In this document: piece after piece, positions 1 to 10,720 of the stretch
Numbering within the stretch: the stretch's first letter is position 1
How the letters are laid out: each line of letters begins with the position of its first letter
Source of the DNA: Gemmatimonas sp.
GTDB lineage: Bacteria > Gemmatimonadota > Gemmatimonadetes > Gemmatimonadales > Gemmatimonadaceae
Length of the DNA stretch: 55,109 nucleotides
Direction of reading: 5' to 3'
NCBI GenBank assembly: GCA_011390805.1
Contig: JAABRT010000019.1
Span: 1 to 55,109, forward strand
The notes under the pieces: generated by a model
What the model saw: the letters and a program-made list of their open reading frames with translations, nothing else
Told to the model about the DNA's origin: nothing
Databases searched by the model: none
Made by a program: the position numbers and the translations under genes

Positions 1-1020
1 CCTGAGCGGCATGATGCGACGCACACCGGCCATCTCGCGTACTGCCGGTCGCACAAACAGCTCGGCCGTCACCATTGTGCTCACCGGATTACCCGGCAGT
101 CCGATCCAGGGTGTACCCAGCACGTGTCCCGCGCCAAGCGGACCGCCGGGCCGGACACGAACACGCGGTACATCAATACGCCCACCAAGTGATGTGATCA
201 CATTGCGCACATGATCGAATGCACCGGCCGATACACCACCGGTCGTGACCAGCAGATCACAATCCGACTCGAGTGCACGCGCCAACGCATCACGCATGAG
301 CTCCGCGTCATCGGGAATGAGGGGCCACACACGCACATCGGCGCCGCTGTTTCGCAGCAGCGCCGGCAAGGCGTAACTGCTCGACGACACAATCGCCCGG
401 CCTGCGCGCACCTCATCAAACGACTCCACCTCTACCAGCTCATTGCCACTCGCGGCAACGATCACACGCGGTTTGGCATGAACAAATACTTCGGCGGCAC
501 CAATGCTTGCCAGCACGCCAAGCAACGCGGGGGTAATCACATCACCACGTTCCGCGACACGATCACCGTCGCGCACATCTTCACCGGCGGGACGGACGTT
601 GCCTGCGGCACTCACCACGTCGCGTTCATCATGAATCCGCACCACGTCGAGTCCGCGATCCGTGTCCTCCACGCGCACCACGGCATCGGCACCGGGCGGC
701 ACGGGTGCCCCGGTCATGATGCGGGCACACGTGCCCTCCGTGATCTGTGGACGCGAGGCACTGCCCGCCGCGATTGTGTCGATCACGCGCAACGATCGTG
801 GCTGTGCGCTGCTGGCACCCAGCACATCGGCGCGACGCACTGCGTAACCATCCATGCCCGCGTTGGGCCACAGCGGTAACGAGATATCGGCGTGCATGTC
901 TTCCGCCAACGCATGTCCGATCGCGTAGCGCAGTGGCATGCGCACGGGTGCCGAGGCGCGAACCCGTGAGAGAATCGCCGCCCGTGCTTCTGCTACGGAC
1001 AGCGCTTGTGGAGCACTCAC
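1..1020 (-). CDS. moeA: Molybdopterin molybdenumtransferase MoeA (C-terminus cut by window edge)
   Basis: MoeA inserts molybdate into adenylylated molybdopterin, the last step of molybdenum cofactor synthesis, in the cytoplasm. The translated 340 codons show the family motifs in order: MDGYAV near residue 57, RIMTGAPVPPGADAVV near residue 110, TTGGVSAG and GLPGNPVS towards the end. The family is usually about 400 residues, so roughly 60 are missing beyond base 1. I chose the GTG start at 1020 because it overlaps the dacB stop as GTGA and places the MDGYAV motif at the usual distance. It is the last visible gene of a minus-strand run beginning with gpmI. Confidence 0.93.
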   Translation of the reverse strand, partial: MSAPQALSVAEARAAILSRVRASAPVRMPLRYAIGHALAEDMHADISLPLWPNAGMDGYAVRRADVLGASSAQPRSLRVIDTIAAGSASRPQITEGTCARIMTGAPVPPGADAVVRVEDTDRGLDVVRIHDERDVVSAAGNVRPAGEDVRDGDRVAERGDVITPALLGVLASIGAAEVFVHAKPRVIVAASGNELVEVESFDEVRAGRAIVSSSSYALPALLRNSGADVRVWPLIPDDAELMRDALARALESDCDLLVTTGGVSAGAFDHVRNVITSLGGRIDVPRVRVRPGGPLGAGHVLGTPWIGLPGNPVSTMVTAELFVRPAVREMAGVRRIMPLR

Positions 1021-2591
1021 CGCGGCATGGCCACACGCATGTCCTGCATGCGCACCGAGGCGAGGTAGGCGCCGATCGCATCCTGCACACGTTCTACGTC
1101 ACGCACCGAGCCAACCCAGTTGTTACAAAGAATCGAAAACACAAGCTGATGGCCGTCGGCGGTGTTCACGTAGCCCGACAACGATCGGGCCTTGTCCACG
1201 AATCCTGTTTTTGCACGCAGATTTCCTTCGGCCGCTGTTCCGCGCATGCGTGATTCAATGGTGCCATCAACGCCAGCCACCGGTAACGCCGAGTAGAACG
1301 CATCGAACGATGGGTGCGACTGCATGACGGTGAGCAAGCGGACAATCGCCCGCGGCGACACATAGTCATGTCGTGACAATCCGCTGCCGTCACGCACCGC
1401 CACTTCGCTGTCGGAAATCCCCCACGTTGCAAGCTGTCGTTCAATCACCGCGCGTGCACTGTCTGCCGTACCAACACCGGTAACTTCGCGGGCAATAGTC
1501 TTGAAGAGCGTCTCGGCGATCTGATTCTGCGACGGTTTCTGCATGCGCAGATGCACTTCACGCAACGGCGGCGACGTGAGCACCAGCAGCGTGTCAGTGC
1601 GGGCACGCATCGGTGCTGCAGCGCCACTGGTAAAGCGAATGCCTCGGGATACAAGAACGGTTTGCAACGCCGCGCGCACAGCGTCGTTGGGGTGACGATA
1701 AGCACGGGTGATGCTCGTGCTGCCTCCCACCGGCATGCTGCCGGCCACGATCAGGCGGCTGGCCGTGGAGTCGAAGGCGATGGTGAGTGGCGATGTATCG
1801 GCTGTGATGCTGTCGCCGTTGGCACGGGAGCGTGCGGTCACCAGCAGTTCAGGAAAACCGATGTCAGGCTCCAGTCGCGCCGAAACCGGTGCTCCCACGC
1901 TTTCACCAGCAGCAAGCACCACCCGGAAAAAGTTTTCGTTGAGCATGAGCTCGTCGGCACCGGCCGAGTAGCCGAAGTCGAGATCGTCCCAGGCCCAACC
2001 AAAGCCGATGGGTGAATCGGGAAACGCGTCGCCTTCGGCAACGATGCGTCCCACCACGCGTCGGATGCCGCGCGCCGACAACGCGTCGGCAATGGGCGCA
2101 AACACCGAAAGGGCGCTGTCGTTTTGCATGGCATCGCTCCACGACGGATCGCCGCTGCCCACGAGCACAATGTCACCGCGGAAGGTGCCGCTTTGCGTTC
2201 TGCCACGCAGCAACACGGGTGTTTGCCAGGTGAAATCGGGGCCCAGCAGCTCCAGTGCTGTGGCGCCCGTGATCAGCTTCTGATTGGACGCCGGCATGAA
2301 CAGTTTGCCGGCGTTCATCGACACGATGGTGTCGGCTACTTCGGGATCCATGATCAGCACGCCCCAGTGGGCCATGCGAAAGGTGGAATCACCTGTGAGC
2401 GAGTCAACCAGATCGATCAGTCCCTGTCGCGCGGCGGGGAGGGCCACGTCATACATCGGCAGTGTGGCCACCGGCAGCTGCACCGGATCAATGCGCACGG
2501 GAATGTCATTGGTGGCCGACGGCGTGCGCGTTGCGCACGCGGCAAGTGCGCTGCAAGCCAGCAACGACACGATGCCCACTGCCCGGATCAC
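1017..2591 (-). CDS. dacB: D-alanyl-D-alanine carboxypeptidase/endopeptidase, PBP4 type (S13), lipoprotein
   Basis: A 524-residue penicillin-binding protein that trims or cuts peptidoglycan cross-links in the periplasm. The serine-lysine pair sits in SNQK (Ser102, Lys105). SGLSRHD near residue 400 is the family's second active-site box, and KTG occurs near residue 465 (LRAKTGFVDKA). The N-terminus is a lipoprotein signal with lipobox LAAC and Cys19, so the enzyme is probably membrane-anchored; many PBP4 proteins are instead freely periplasmic. The length matches the family. Its stop overlaps the moeA GTG start, and the PTPS-family gene ends 36 bases upstream of its start. Confidence 0.93.
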   Translation of the reverse strand: MIRAVGIVSLLACSALAACATRTPSATNDIPVRIDPVQLPVATLPMYDVALPAARQGLIDLVDSLTGDSTFRMAHWGVLIMDPEVADTIVSMNAGKLFMPASNQKLITGATALELLGPDFTWQTPVLLRGRTQSGTFRGDIVLVGSGDPSWSDAMQNDSALSVFAPIADALSARGIRRVVGRIVAEGDAFPDSPIGFGWAWDDLDFGYSAGADELMLNENFFRVVLAAGESVGAPVSARLEPDIGFPELLVTARSRANGDSITADTSPLTIAFDSTASRLIVAGSMPVGGSTSITRAYRHPNDAVRAALQTVLVSRGIRFTSGAAAPMRARTDTLLVLTSPPLREVHLRMQKPSQNQIAETLFKTIAREVTGVGTADSARAVIERQLATWGISDSEVAVRDGSGLSRHDYVSPRAIVRLLTVMQSHPSFDAFYSALPVAGVDGTIESRMRGTAAEGNLRAKTGFVDKARSLSGYVNTADGHQLVFSILCNNWVGSVRDVERVQDAIGAYLASVRMQDMRVAMPR

Positions 2592-2627
2592 GTTCGTGCC
2601 GGAATGGCACGTCGTCCGCTGCCCGGA

Positions 2628-3062
2628 TCACGATTCGTCCTCGGCATCCCACGTGGCCCATAAATGCGGCTCTTCCGCAACCACCACGCGCACAACGCGC
2701 GCCGATGTGTGTGCAAGCTCTGCGTTCACGCGAGTGGCGATCCAACGTGCCAACTCTTCGCTTGATGGAATCGCCTTGCCTTCGGCGAACTCCGGAATAT
2801 CGAGGTTGAGATTGGCGTGGTCGAGCGGTTCAGTAACCTGATCGCGCAGCACGCGATCCAGCAGTCCCAGATCCACCACAAAGCCCGTGCTGTGTTCGAG
2901 CGGGCCGGACACGGTCACATCACACACGTAGGTGTGACCATGAAAGTTCTCACGCGCGCACTTGCCAAAGGTGGCGAGGTTTTTGGCGTCGTCCCACTCG
3001 GGGCGCCGGTAGCGATGCGCGGCCGAAAAGAAAATCCGACGCGTCAGAGTCAAGCGGGCCAT
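2628..3062 (-). CDS. 6-pyruvoyl-tetrahydropterin synthase / QueD family protein
   Basis: A 144-residue COG0720 enzyme acting on dihydroneopterin triphosphate. Zinc ligands are visible as the His of FSAAHRY (residue 16) and the two His of HGH (about residues 41 and 43). The catalytic cysteine lies in GKCARENFHGH, spaced C-x5-HGH. As I recall the subfamilies, bacterial queuosine QueD proteins carry C-x3-HGH while C-x5-HGH is typical of biopterin-type PTPS. The substrate outcome is therefore uncertain, and I leave the symbol empty. It lies between dacB and a barrel-like protein in a minus-strand run, and no other queuosine gene is in the window. Confidence 0.85.
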   Translation of the reverse strand: MARLTLTRRIFFSAAHRYRRPEWDDAKNLATFGKCARENFHGHTYVCDVTVSGPLEHSTGFVVDLGLLDRVLRDQVTEPLDHANLNLDIPEFAEGKAIPSSEELARWIATRVNAELAHTSARVVRVVVAEEPHLWATWDAEDES

Positions 3063-3104
3063 GATGAGTGAAGCGAAGGGCGGATTGCGGAGCAGGGACG
3101 CGCG

Positions 3105-3854
3105 TCAGCGGAAAACCGGAACGGACAAACCGGCGGTAAAACCCCAGTTGCTTTGCCAGCCGGAACGAAGCTCCGTATTGGTAAGCACTGACGTGCCGTC
3201 GCTCGCCGCAATGAAATATGTCTCGGGATACTGGAACTGATGCACCGTATTGGTGACGTCCAACCGCAGGTTGTAGCCGCGCGGCAGTGTGATGCGGACG
3301 CCCGGTCCGAATCCAAACGAAAACTTGGTGCCGAACCGGTAACCACCGATGTCGGTGTCAGCCAGATCGGCAACCACGCCCACGTTGGTGAAGAGGGTAG
3401 GCAGCACGCCGCGCCACGTTTTCTTGCCGGTGAGTGACAGCGAAAATCCGACATCGGCATAATGATGAGCGACGCCCACCGTACCCTGATCACGTTCCGA
3501 TGCGGGTAATCCCGGATCTACCACGTTTCGCTCCGAGCGCAGCTGTGAATAGCGCGATGTCAGCCACGCAATGCCACCAAGGTGAATGTCGTGGCGTAGC
3601 CCGAATACCGGACCGGCCTGCGGACCCACTGCCGCCGCATCGCTCTTGGCATCGAGCCACCCCAGGGAGAGTGTCAGCCGCTGCGAAAGATCGGCGTCGC
3701 GAAAGGGGCTGGCCGATGGTTCGCTGCCCACAAGCTGCGCCTGCGAGGGCGTCGCACCAAGCGCGCTTAATACAGCTCCGACCGTGACCGCTGTCGCCAC
3801 CCGTCGCAGCATGCGGGACGGAGCGACTGTGGCACGACTATATCCATTCAACAT
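3105..3854 (-). CDS. Putative outer-membrane beta-barrel protein
   Basis: A 249-residue exported protein. The signal peptide ends near ATPSQAQ, and the body alternates polar and hydrophobic residues with many aromatic girdle residues, ending in SVPVFR. This is consistent with a small beta-barrel in the outer membrane. I do not recognise a named family. An internal ATG at 3812 would give a more classical signal peptide (MLRRVATAVTVGAVLSALG), and neither start has a clear ribosome binding site. It starts 7 bases after the gpmI stop, so the two are probably co-transcribed. Confidence 0.65.
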   Translation of the reverse strand: MLNGYSRATVAPSRMLRRVATAVTVGAVLSALGATPSQAQLVGSEPSASPFRDADLSQRLTLSLGWLDAKSDAAAVGPQAGPVFGLRHDIHLGGIAWLTSRYSQLRSERNVVDPGLPASERDQGTVGVAHHYADVGFSLSLTGKKTWRGVLPTLFTNVGVVADLADTDIGGYRFGTKFSFGFGPGVRITLPRGYNLRLDVTNTVHQFQYPETYFIAASDGTSVLTNTELRSGWQSNWGFTAGLSVPVFR

Positions 3855-3861
3855 CAGACCA

Positions 3862-5415
3862 TCACAGAGCGAGAGGAGCGACGCGCAAATCGCGTCCGGT
3901 CATTTCAGAGGGAAGTGTGAGTCCCAGCATGCGCAGCGCCGTTGGACCCACATCGCACAGTGCACCGTCATCACGCAGCAACCACTCACCATCGGGATCA
4001 CGGATTACCAGCGGCACAGGATTGGTGGTGTGTGCCGTGTGAGGCGATCCTGTTTGTGGATCGATCATGATGTCGCAGTTACCGTGGTCGGCCGTGACCA
4101 GCAATCGGGCACCGCCCGCCGCTGCGGCCTCGAGCACACGGGACAGACAGTAGTCCACCGTTTCCACGGCACGAATGGCAGCGGGAAGGGAACCCGTGTG
4201 TCCTACCATGTCGCCATTGGCAAAGTTGCACAACACAAAATCATGCGTGCGGTTAGCCAGGGCGTTGCAGAGAATATCACATACTTCGCGCGCACTCATT
4301 TCCGGCTGCAAGTCATACGTTGCGACCTTTGGACTCGGCACCATGGCGCGTTCTTCACCGGCAAATGGAGTATCGCCGCCGCCGTTAAAGAAATAGGTCA
4401 CGTGCGGATACTTTTCGGTTTCCGCCGTGCGCAACTGGGTGAGCCCGGCATTGGCAATCACTTCGCCCACCAGATTGGCCATCGATTGCGGCGCGAAGGC
4501 CACAGGAAACGGAAACGCATCGTCGTACTGCGTCATCGTGACAACGTGCACGTCGGGCCGGCGGCCGGTGTCGAACTTGTCAAATGATGCGTCGGTCAGC
4601 GCATGCAGCCATTGGCGCATGCGATCCGAGCGGAAGTTGGCACAAATCACCACGTCGCCATCACGCATCGGGCCGGCCGCAACTCCGTCGTCATTCAGCA
4701 CGACGTGCGGTGGCAGGAACTCATCACTCGTGCCCGACGCGTACGCCGTTTCCAGAAGCGCCATGGGATCACGGGTGGTTTCCCCCTCGCCGGACACCGC
4801 TGCCCGAAACCACGCACCGGTGCGTTCCCACCGATTGTCGCGGTCCATGCCGAAGTAGCGTCCGGAAATCGAGCCGAGCATTGCGCGTCCGTCAAAGACG
4901 GCGAGTGTTTCGCGCAGAAACTCAAGCCCCGACGTTGGTGGCGTATCGCGGCCGTCGAGCAGGGCGTGCACTACAACTTTTGGCACCAGCTCCCGCGCGC
5001 AGAGGTCAATCAGCGCAAACAGGTGCTGGTCGAGGGCGTGCACGCCGCCGTTGCCGAGCAAGGCCACCAGATGCACCGCGCCACCCGAGTTGCGCGCTTT
5101 GGCGCAGGCCGCTTTGAGCGCACTGTTCTCAAAAAAATCACCGGTCTCGATGGCCGTGCCGATGCGCACCAGATCCTGCATCACGACGCGTCCTGCACCC
5201 AGATTCAGATGCCCGACTTCGCTGTTCCCCATCTGGCCCGGTGGCAGTCCAACCGATGGGCCTGAGGCGGTGAGCAGGGTGCGCGTGGGAGATGCCCAGA
5301 GCGCATCCCATGTTGGCGTGTTGGCCAGCGCGATCGCATTTGCATCACGCGATTCACGGTGGCCCCATCCATCGAGGATTACGAGGGCAACGGGACGGTC
5401 GACAGACGCGGTCAT
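3862..5415 (-). CDS. gpmI: 2,3-bisphosphoglycerate-independent phosphoglycerate mutase
   Basis: Interconverts 3- and 2-phosphoglycerate in glycolysis and gluconeogenesis, using two manganese ions and a phosphoserine. The 517 residues match the family length (about 510). Visible are VILDGWG (metal-binding Asp15), MGNSEVGHLNLGAGR with the nucleophile Ser65, HALLDGRDTPP, and the C-terminal metal site TADHGNCD. The frame stays open for another 79 codons upstream, but ATG 5415 starts directly before the conserved N-terminus, so I use it. It is divergent from the SH3-type gene, with 131 bases between. Confidence 0.96.
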   Translation of the reverse strand: MTASVDRPVALVILDGWGHRESRDANAIALANTPTWDALWASPTRTLLTASGPSVGLPPGQMGNSEVGHLNLGAGRVVMQDLVRIGTAIETGDFFENSALKAACAKARNSGGAVHLVALLGNGGVHALDQHLFALIDLCARELVPKVVVHALLDGRDTPPTSGLEFLRETLAVFDGRAMLGSISGRYFGMDRDNRWERTGAWFRAAVSGEGETTRDPMALLETAYASGTSDEFLPPHVVLNDDGVAAGPMRDGDVVICANFRSDRMRQWLHALTDASFDKFDTGRRPDVHVVTMTQYDDAFPFPVAFAPQSMANLVGEVIANAGLTQLRTAETEKYPHVTYFFNGGGDTPFAGEERAMVPSPKVATYDLQPEMSAREVCDILCNALANRTHDFVLCNFANGDMVGHTGSLPAAIRAVETVDYCLSRVLEAAAAGGARLLVTADHGNCDIMIDPQTGSPHTAHTTNPVPLVIRDPDGEWLLRDDGALCDVGPTALRMLGLTLPSEMTGRDLRVAPLAL

Positions 5416-5546
5416 CCTTGCTGGGTACAGGTCATGAAGTACGTTTGCGGGGAATGCTGGTTGCCGCCGTCTTGCGACGGTGTGACTGTGAGAAGTCGTG
5501 CGGCCAGCCCGCGAAATGTATCCACCACGCACAGACACTCCAACCA

Positions 5547-6683
5547 ATGGCGACGCTGCTTCCGTTTTCCGTGCCCCGATCCAGTCGCGCTTTCCCCTCC
5601 GTGTTGCCGGCGCTCGTCGCGTTGTCGTTGGTGCTGCTCTCGTGGCGGTCAACGCTCAGCGCACAAGCCCCAAGTCGGGGAGACCGGGTGACGGTGCGAT
5701 CGGGCACAGCGCTGCGTGGTACGCCGGGTGGCGCGGTGATCGGGGTCTCCAGTCGGGATATCAGCGGCACGGTGGAGATGACACAGACCACGTTTGTGCG
5801 CGTGACGGTTGAAGGACATGTGGCCGTTGCCGATGTGCGCTTGACGGCCGACCGCACGCGGGGCGAAGTCTCGAAGGCGCGCGGCACATCACTCTTGCAG
5901 TCGCCCTCAACCTCTTCTCCCTCAGTGGCCGAGCTCAGGCTCGGCACCTACGTGTTCCCGACCCGCGCGGGGGCGTCGTTTCCGCGTGGTCGAGACCAGG
6001 CGTTTTTTGAAGCGCGTCGGTCACTATGGGTGGACATATCCCGCGTGACAACGCGCTCATCGGCGAGCGCCGTGGCGCAGCGGCAGACCGCACGCGCCGC
6101 TGAGCCGCCAGCCAGCAATCAGCCGGCGGTCGCGGACAGCGTGGTTGAGGCACCGGTCGCGCTACCGCCGCTCCCTGCCGGCCCTACGCTCGAGACGCGC
6201 GCCCCCAGCACGCTGCGCACCAGTCCCGGAGGCGATGTGCTGGCTACGGTGCCCGGCGGAGTGCCGATTACCACACTGGCCCGCGAAGGCGGTTGGGTGC
6301 GGGTGCGGCTCGAGGGGTGGATCCCGGATTCCGCCACCGAAGCCGCAGGCACACGATCGGCTGGTACGCTTTCTGCCGCAGACCTGCGCGCCGATCCCGA
6401 GGGCACACGCGGGCGCCTGGTGCGCTGGTCAGTAGAAACGCTGGCCTTCCAGACTGCCGACGAGCTGCGCCGTGGCCTGGAGCCGGGTGAGCGATATCTG
6501 CTGGCCAGAGGGCCGGGCGATGAGCGCGCGGTGCTCTATCTGGCTGTGCCCGATTCGCTGGTAAGTCAGGCCCAAGCACTGCGACCACTGACTGAGATCT
6601 CCATTACAGCGCGCGTTCGCAATGGCCGGAGCCTGCCATCCGGCGTTCCGATTCTTGAGCTGCTCGACATCGCCCGGCGGTGA
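5547..6683 (+). CDS. Secreted protein with SH3-like repeats, function unknown
   Basis: A 378-residue protein with an N-terminal hydrophobic segment (about residues 17-40) and a possible cleavage after LSAQA. Two segments look like bacterial SH3 modules: residues about 47-105 (VTVRSGTALRGTPGG) and about 215-270 (LRTSPGGDVLATVPGG, then GGWVRVRLEGWIP). A Ser/Thr/Pro/Ala-rich linker separates them. Such modules often bind cell wall peptides, which suggests an envelope role, but no catalytic domain is visible. The start ATG 5547 is the first that gives a signal peptide. The final codons run into an 11-bp tandem repeat. Confidence 0.65.
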   Translation: MATLLPFSVPRSSRAFPSVLPALVALSLVLLSWRSTLSAQAPSRGDRVTVRSGTALRGTPGGAVIGVSSRDISGTVEMTQTTFVRVTVEGHVAVADVRLTADRTRGEVSKARGTSLLQSPSTSSPSVAELRLGTYVFPTRAGASFPRGRDQAFFEARRSLWVDISRVTTRSSASAVAQRQTARAAEPPASNQPAVADSVVEAPVALPPLPAGPTLETRAPSTLRTSPGGDVLATVPGGVPITTLAREGGWVRVRLEGWIPDSATEAAGTRSAGTLSAADLRADPEGTRGRLVRWSVETLAFQTADELRRGLEPGERYLLARGPGDERAVLYLAVPDSLVSQAQALRPLTEISITARVRNGRSLPSGVPILELLDIARR

Positions 6684-6718
6684 ACCGGTGGTGAAACGGT
6701 GGTGAAGCGGTGGTGAAC
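6675..6718 (+). repeat. Four tandem 11-bp repeats across a stop codon
   Basis: Four consecutive 11-mers of the form CGGYGGTGAAN start at 6675, 6686, 6697 and 6708. The first contains the TGA stop of the SH3-type gene. They are followed by CGCCGGTCC, which can pair back with the repeat. The 11-bp period is close to one turn of DNA. Confidence 0.8.
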
Positions 6719-7135
6719 CGCCGGTCCTGAAGCGCCCCTCGTGCGTTCAAACACCACCACCTGCACGATTCTGATTGCGTCAGGATAACCCCCGACGCCC
6801 GCCATGTGACGCCGACAGGACCATTCCGCGGCAGGCCGGGGTAGTCAGGGCATCGTCCGATGGCAGGATCGAGTAGCTTTCAGAGGCGCACCATTTGCGT
6901 GCGTGAATCGTCTTATACGGAGCAGCGGTCGGTGAACCGGCGGCTGACGTCCGTTTTGTGACATGGCCTTACGTTTTCAAGTGATAGTTTCTGTGTCTCC
7001 TGTTGCTGCACCGCGCTCAGCGCACGCACCAAAAACTGCAGTACGCAATCCACGTTACGCTGCGACGCAGCGAAGCTGTGGTTTTGTCGCGCGCGCTGCT
7101 GTGTCTCCTGCGGCGCATGACTGCGCGTTGACCGC
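6719..7135. other. Non-coding stretch upstream of the M15 peptidase gene
   Basis: About 417 bases with no convincing gene on either strand; open frames here are antisense extensions of the peptidase gene. It contains a 12-bp direct repeat CTGTGTCTCCTG at 6991-7002 and 7099-7110, and AT-richer patches near 6926 and 6985 that could hold promoters. I cannot assign a convincing -35/-10 pair. Confidence 0.5.
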
Positions 7136-8146
7136 ATGAGATTGGCACGCAGGGGCGCGGCCAACCGTCGGCTGATTCTGGGGCTCACAGGCTTTGCCGC
7201 GCTTACCGGACTCTGGTGGTATGAACCCGCCGACGCCATGCGATCGGGACGCGAACTGATTCCCGTGACGGAAGCAAATGTCAGCGTGACCGGTGCGCCG
7301 GCCGCGTTTGGTATCAGCGGACACATGCAAATGCAGTTCGTGCGCGCCGGCGACGCGATCACCTTCCCGCTCGAGATCAGCGGCGACGCCACAGGCTTCA
7401 CATACCAGTGGATCCGTCGCGGCACCAATGAAAGCGGTGATGTCGCGCGCGCACTTACCGAAACGCAGCTGCTCGCGCCGCTCACGGCGGGCATTTATGA
7501 ACTCGAACTGCGACGCGGTGGAACCGTACACCGCATCGAAGCGCCGCGCGTTGCGGTGCTCGTTCCCTTTGAGCGCAAACTCGGTGGCGTGCTCAACGGC
7601 TATCGCATTGGACAGTATCCGGCCGAGTGGTCGGCAGACCGTGAACGCTTTGAACGTCCCCCCGGATTTCTTGAAGTGCGGGAGGAAGATGCCGAGGTCA
7701 AACTTTCCACGCATCTCAAAGTCAAGCATTTTCTGACGCACGACGCGCAAACCCGCTGGCCACGATACACGGCCATCGATCCGCGTGTGGTCGACAAGAT
7801 TGAACTCGTGTTGCAAGAACTCGCCCGACGTCGCGGCGACGACGGTATCGTGTTCGATGTGCGCGTGCACAGCGGCTACCGCACACCGTTGCACAACGCC
7901 GGTGTTGAAGGATCAGCGCGCGATTCGCGTCACATGTACGGCGATGCTGCCGATGTCGCGATTGATGCCGACGGAGACGGCAAGTTCACCATTTTTGATG
8001 CGTATCAGGTGGAGCGCGCCGTAGAGTGGATTGAAGGCACTACGCCGGAACTCGCAGGCGGCATGGGGGTCTATTCGAGTCCCCGGTGGCCCACACCGTA
8101 CGTTCACATTGATGCGCGCGGCGAACGCAAGCGCTGGCGCGGGTGA
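7136..8146 (+). CDS. M15-family D,D-carboxypeptidase-like protein with N-terminal membrane anchor
   Basis: A 336-residue protein. Residues 13-30 form a single hydrophobic segment, so the rest is probably periplasmic. Residues about 245-336 carry the M15 zinc peptidase pattern: SGYRTPLHN, then SRHMYGDAADV with the H-x6-D ligand pair, and a late YVHID. Such enzymes cut D-Ala-containing peptidoglycan peptides. The N-terminal 200 residues include an Ig-like beta segment (about 50-130) that I do not recognise further. Directly after the zinc-site Asp lies DADGDGKFTIFD, a good match to a calcium-binding EF-hand loop. The next gene starts 5 bases downstream. Confidence 0.82.
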   Translation: MRLARRGAANRRLILGLTGFAALTGLWWYEPADAMRSGRELIPVTEANVSVTGAPAAFGISGHMQMQFVRAGDAITFPLEISGDATGFTYQWIRRGTNESGDVARALTETQLLAPLTAGIYELELRRGGTVHRIEAPRVAVLVPFERKLGGVLNGYRIGQYPAEWSADRERFERPPGFLEVREEDAEVKLSTHLKVKHFLTHDAQTRWPRYTAIDPRVVDKIELVLQELARRRGDDGIVFDVRVHSGYRTPLHNAGVEGSARDSRHMYGDAADVAIDADGDGKFTIFDAYQVERAVEWIEGTTPELAGGMGVYSSPRWPTPYVHIDARGERKRWRG

Positions 8147-8150
8147 TGCG

Positions 8151-8642
8151 ATGAATCCGAATCTGCGTGACCGTTTGCTTCGTAAACTCGACACGCTCAG
8201 TGATGAGCGCGGCTATCAGGTGTTGGACTACGTGGATTTTCTCGAGAGCAAGTACGCGGAAAAAGCGCCGTCACCTGTGTCGTTGTTGCAGCGCTTTACC
8301 GATGGCGTCGAAGATCGCCTGCGCTCCGGTGGTATCAATGCCGGCACGGTCGTGGAGACGATGGGGTTGCTCAACCGGGCTGTTGGCGTGCTCGGCGGCG
8401 TAGCCGCGGCCGGCATGTCGGTTGCCACCGACGTTGCCAACGCCGGCATGACGGCGGCCAACGATGTGGCCAGTGCGGCCAGCCGCATCGTGACACCACC
8501 GGGTGCACCGGCTGGTTCCGCCGCCGCCGCTGCTGGGGCATCGCCCGCCGGGCCAGCTACGCCGCCGCCGGCTCCACCCACGCCTCCAACGCCGCCGTCG
8601 GGCAGCCAGACCGGCTCCCGGCCTGACGGATCAGCGTCGTGA
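8151..8642 (+). CDS. Small hypothetical protein with helical head and Ala/Pro-rich tail
   Basis: A 163-residue protein of unknown function. Residues 1-40 (LRKLDTLSDERGYQVLDYVD and a following FLESKYAEK) resemble short helical heads of DUF2281-type proteins. Residues 65-110 are Gly/Ala-rich with repeated (A/S)xxVAxAGM-like units. Residues 115-163 are Pro/Ala/Gly-rich and probably disordered. The ATG at 8151 is 5 bases after the peptidase stop, and the stop overlaps the next gene's GTG start as GTGA, so all three are likely one transcript. Confidence 0.65.
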   Translation: MNPNLRDRLLRKLDTLSDERGYQVLDYVDFLESKYAEKAPSPVSLLQRFTDGVEDRLRSGGINAGTVVETMGLLNRAVGVLGGVAAAGMSVATDVANAGMTAANDVASAASRIVTPPGAPAGSAAAAAGASPAGPATPPPAPPTPPTPPSGSQTGSRPDGSAS

Positions 8643-9064
8643 GCAGGCCGCGCATTCTGCGCCGGCGCGAATCCCGGCCGCGAAGTGGCGCCAAGCGCAC
8701 GTTGCTCGGAACGATCCGCCAACTGCCCTCATACCTCCGACTGCTCGCCGGACTGTTAACCGATGGCCGAGTTTCGGCGCTTGACCGGCTGCTGGTAGTC
8801 AGCGCGGTCGCGTACATCGTGAGCCCGCTCGACTTCATCCCGGACATCATCCCGTTCTTCGGACAGGTTGATGATGTGTTTCTGCTGGTCATGGCCATTC
8901 AGCGACTGGTCAAGCGCGCCGGCCGCGATACGGTGCTCGACTACTGGCGCGGCGATCCGCGCGCCATCTCTGATGCGTCGCTTGCGGCCGTTGTCGGCGC
9001 TGCCGCTTTTTTCCTCCCGGGCCGCACGACACAGCGCCTGCGCCGACTCATTCAGCGCTGGTAG
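8639..9064 (+). CDS. DUF1232 (YkvA-type) small membrane protein
   Basis: A 141-residue protein with the DUF1232 core at residues 58-85: YIVSPLDFIPDIIPFFGQVD followed by D, the family signature. A second hydrophobic segment lies near residues 112-127. Family members are membrane-associated and of unknown function. The GTG start overlaps the preceding stop, which indicates translational coupling. The basic N-terminus (RPRILRRRESRPR) suits a membrane-surface protein. Confidence 0.82.
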   Translation: MSRPRILRRRESRPRSGAKRTLLGTIRQLPSYLRLLAGLLTDGRVSALDRLLVVSAVAYIVSPLDFIPDIIPFFGQVDDVFLLVMAIQRLVKRAGRDTVLDYWRGDPRAISDASLAAVVGAAAFFLPGRTTQRLRRLIQRW

Positions 9065-10705
<1,641 letters not shown>

Positions 10706-10720
10706 GAACGCCCGCATTAC

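Noticed and set aside
6719..7135. tRNA or small RNA gene in the gap
   Set aside because: I could not find a cloverleaf or a convincing promoter plus terminator; only short repeats.
7055..7894. Frame antisense to the M15 peptidase, extending into the upstream gap
   Set aside because: No recognisable domain, and the sense frame has a complete zinc peptidase pattern.
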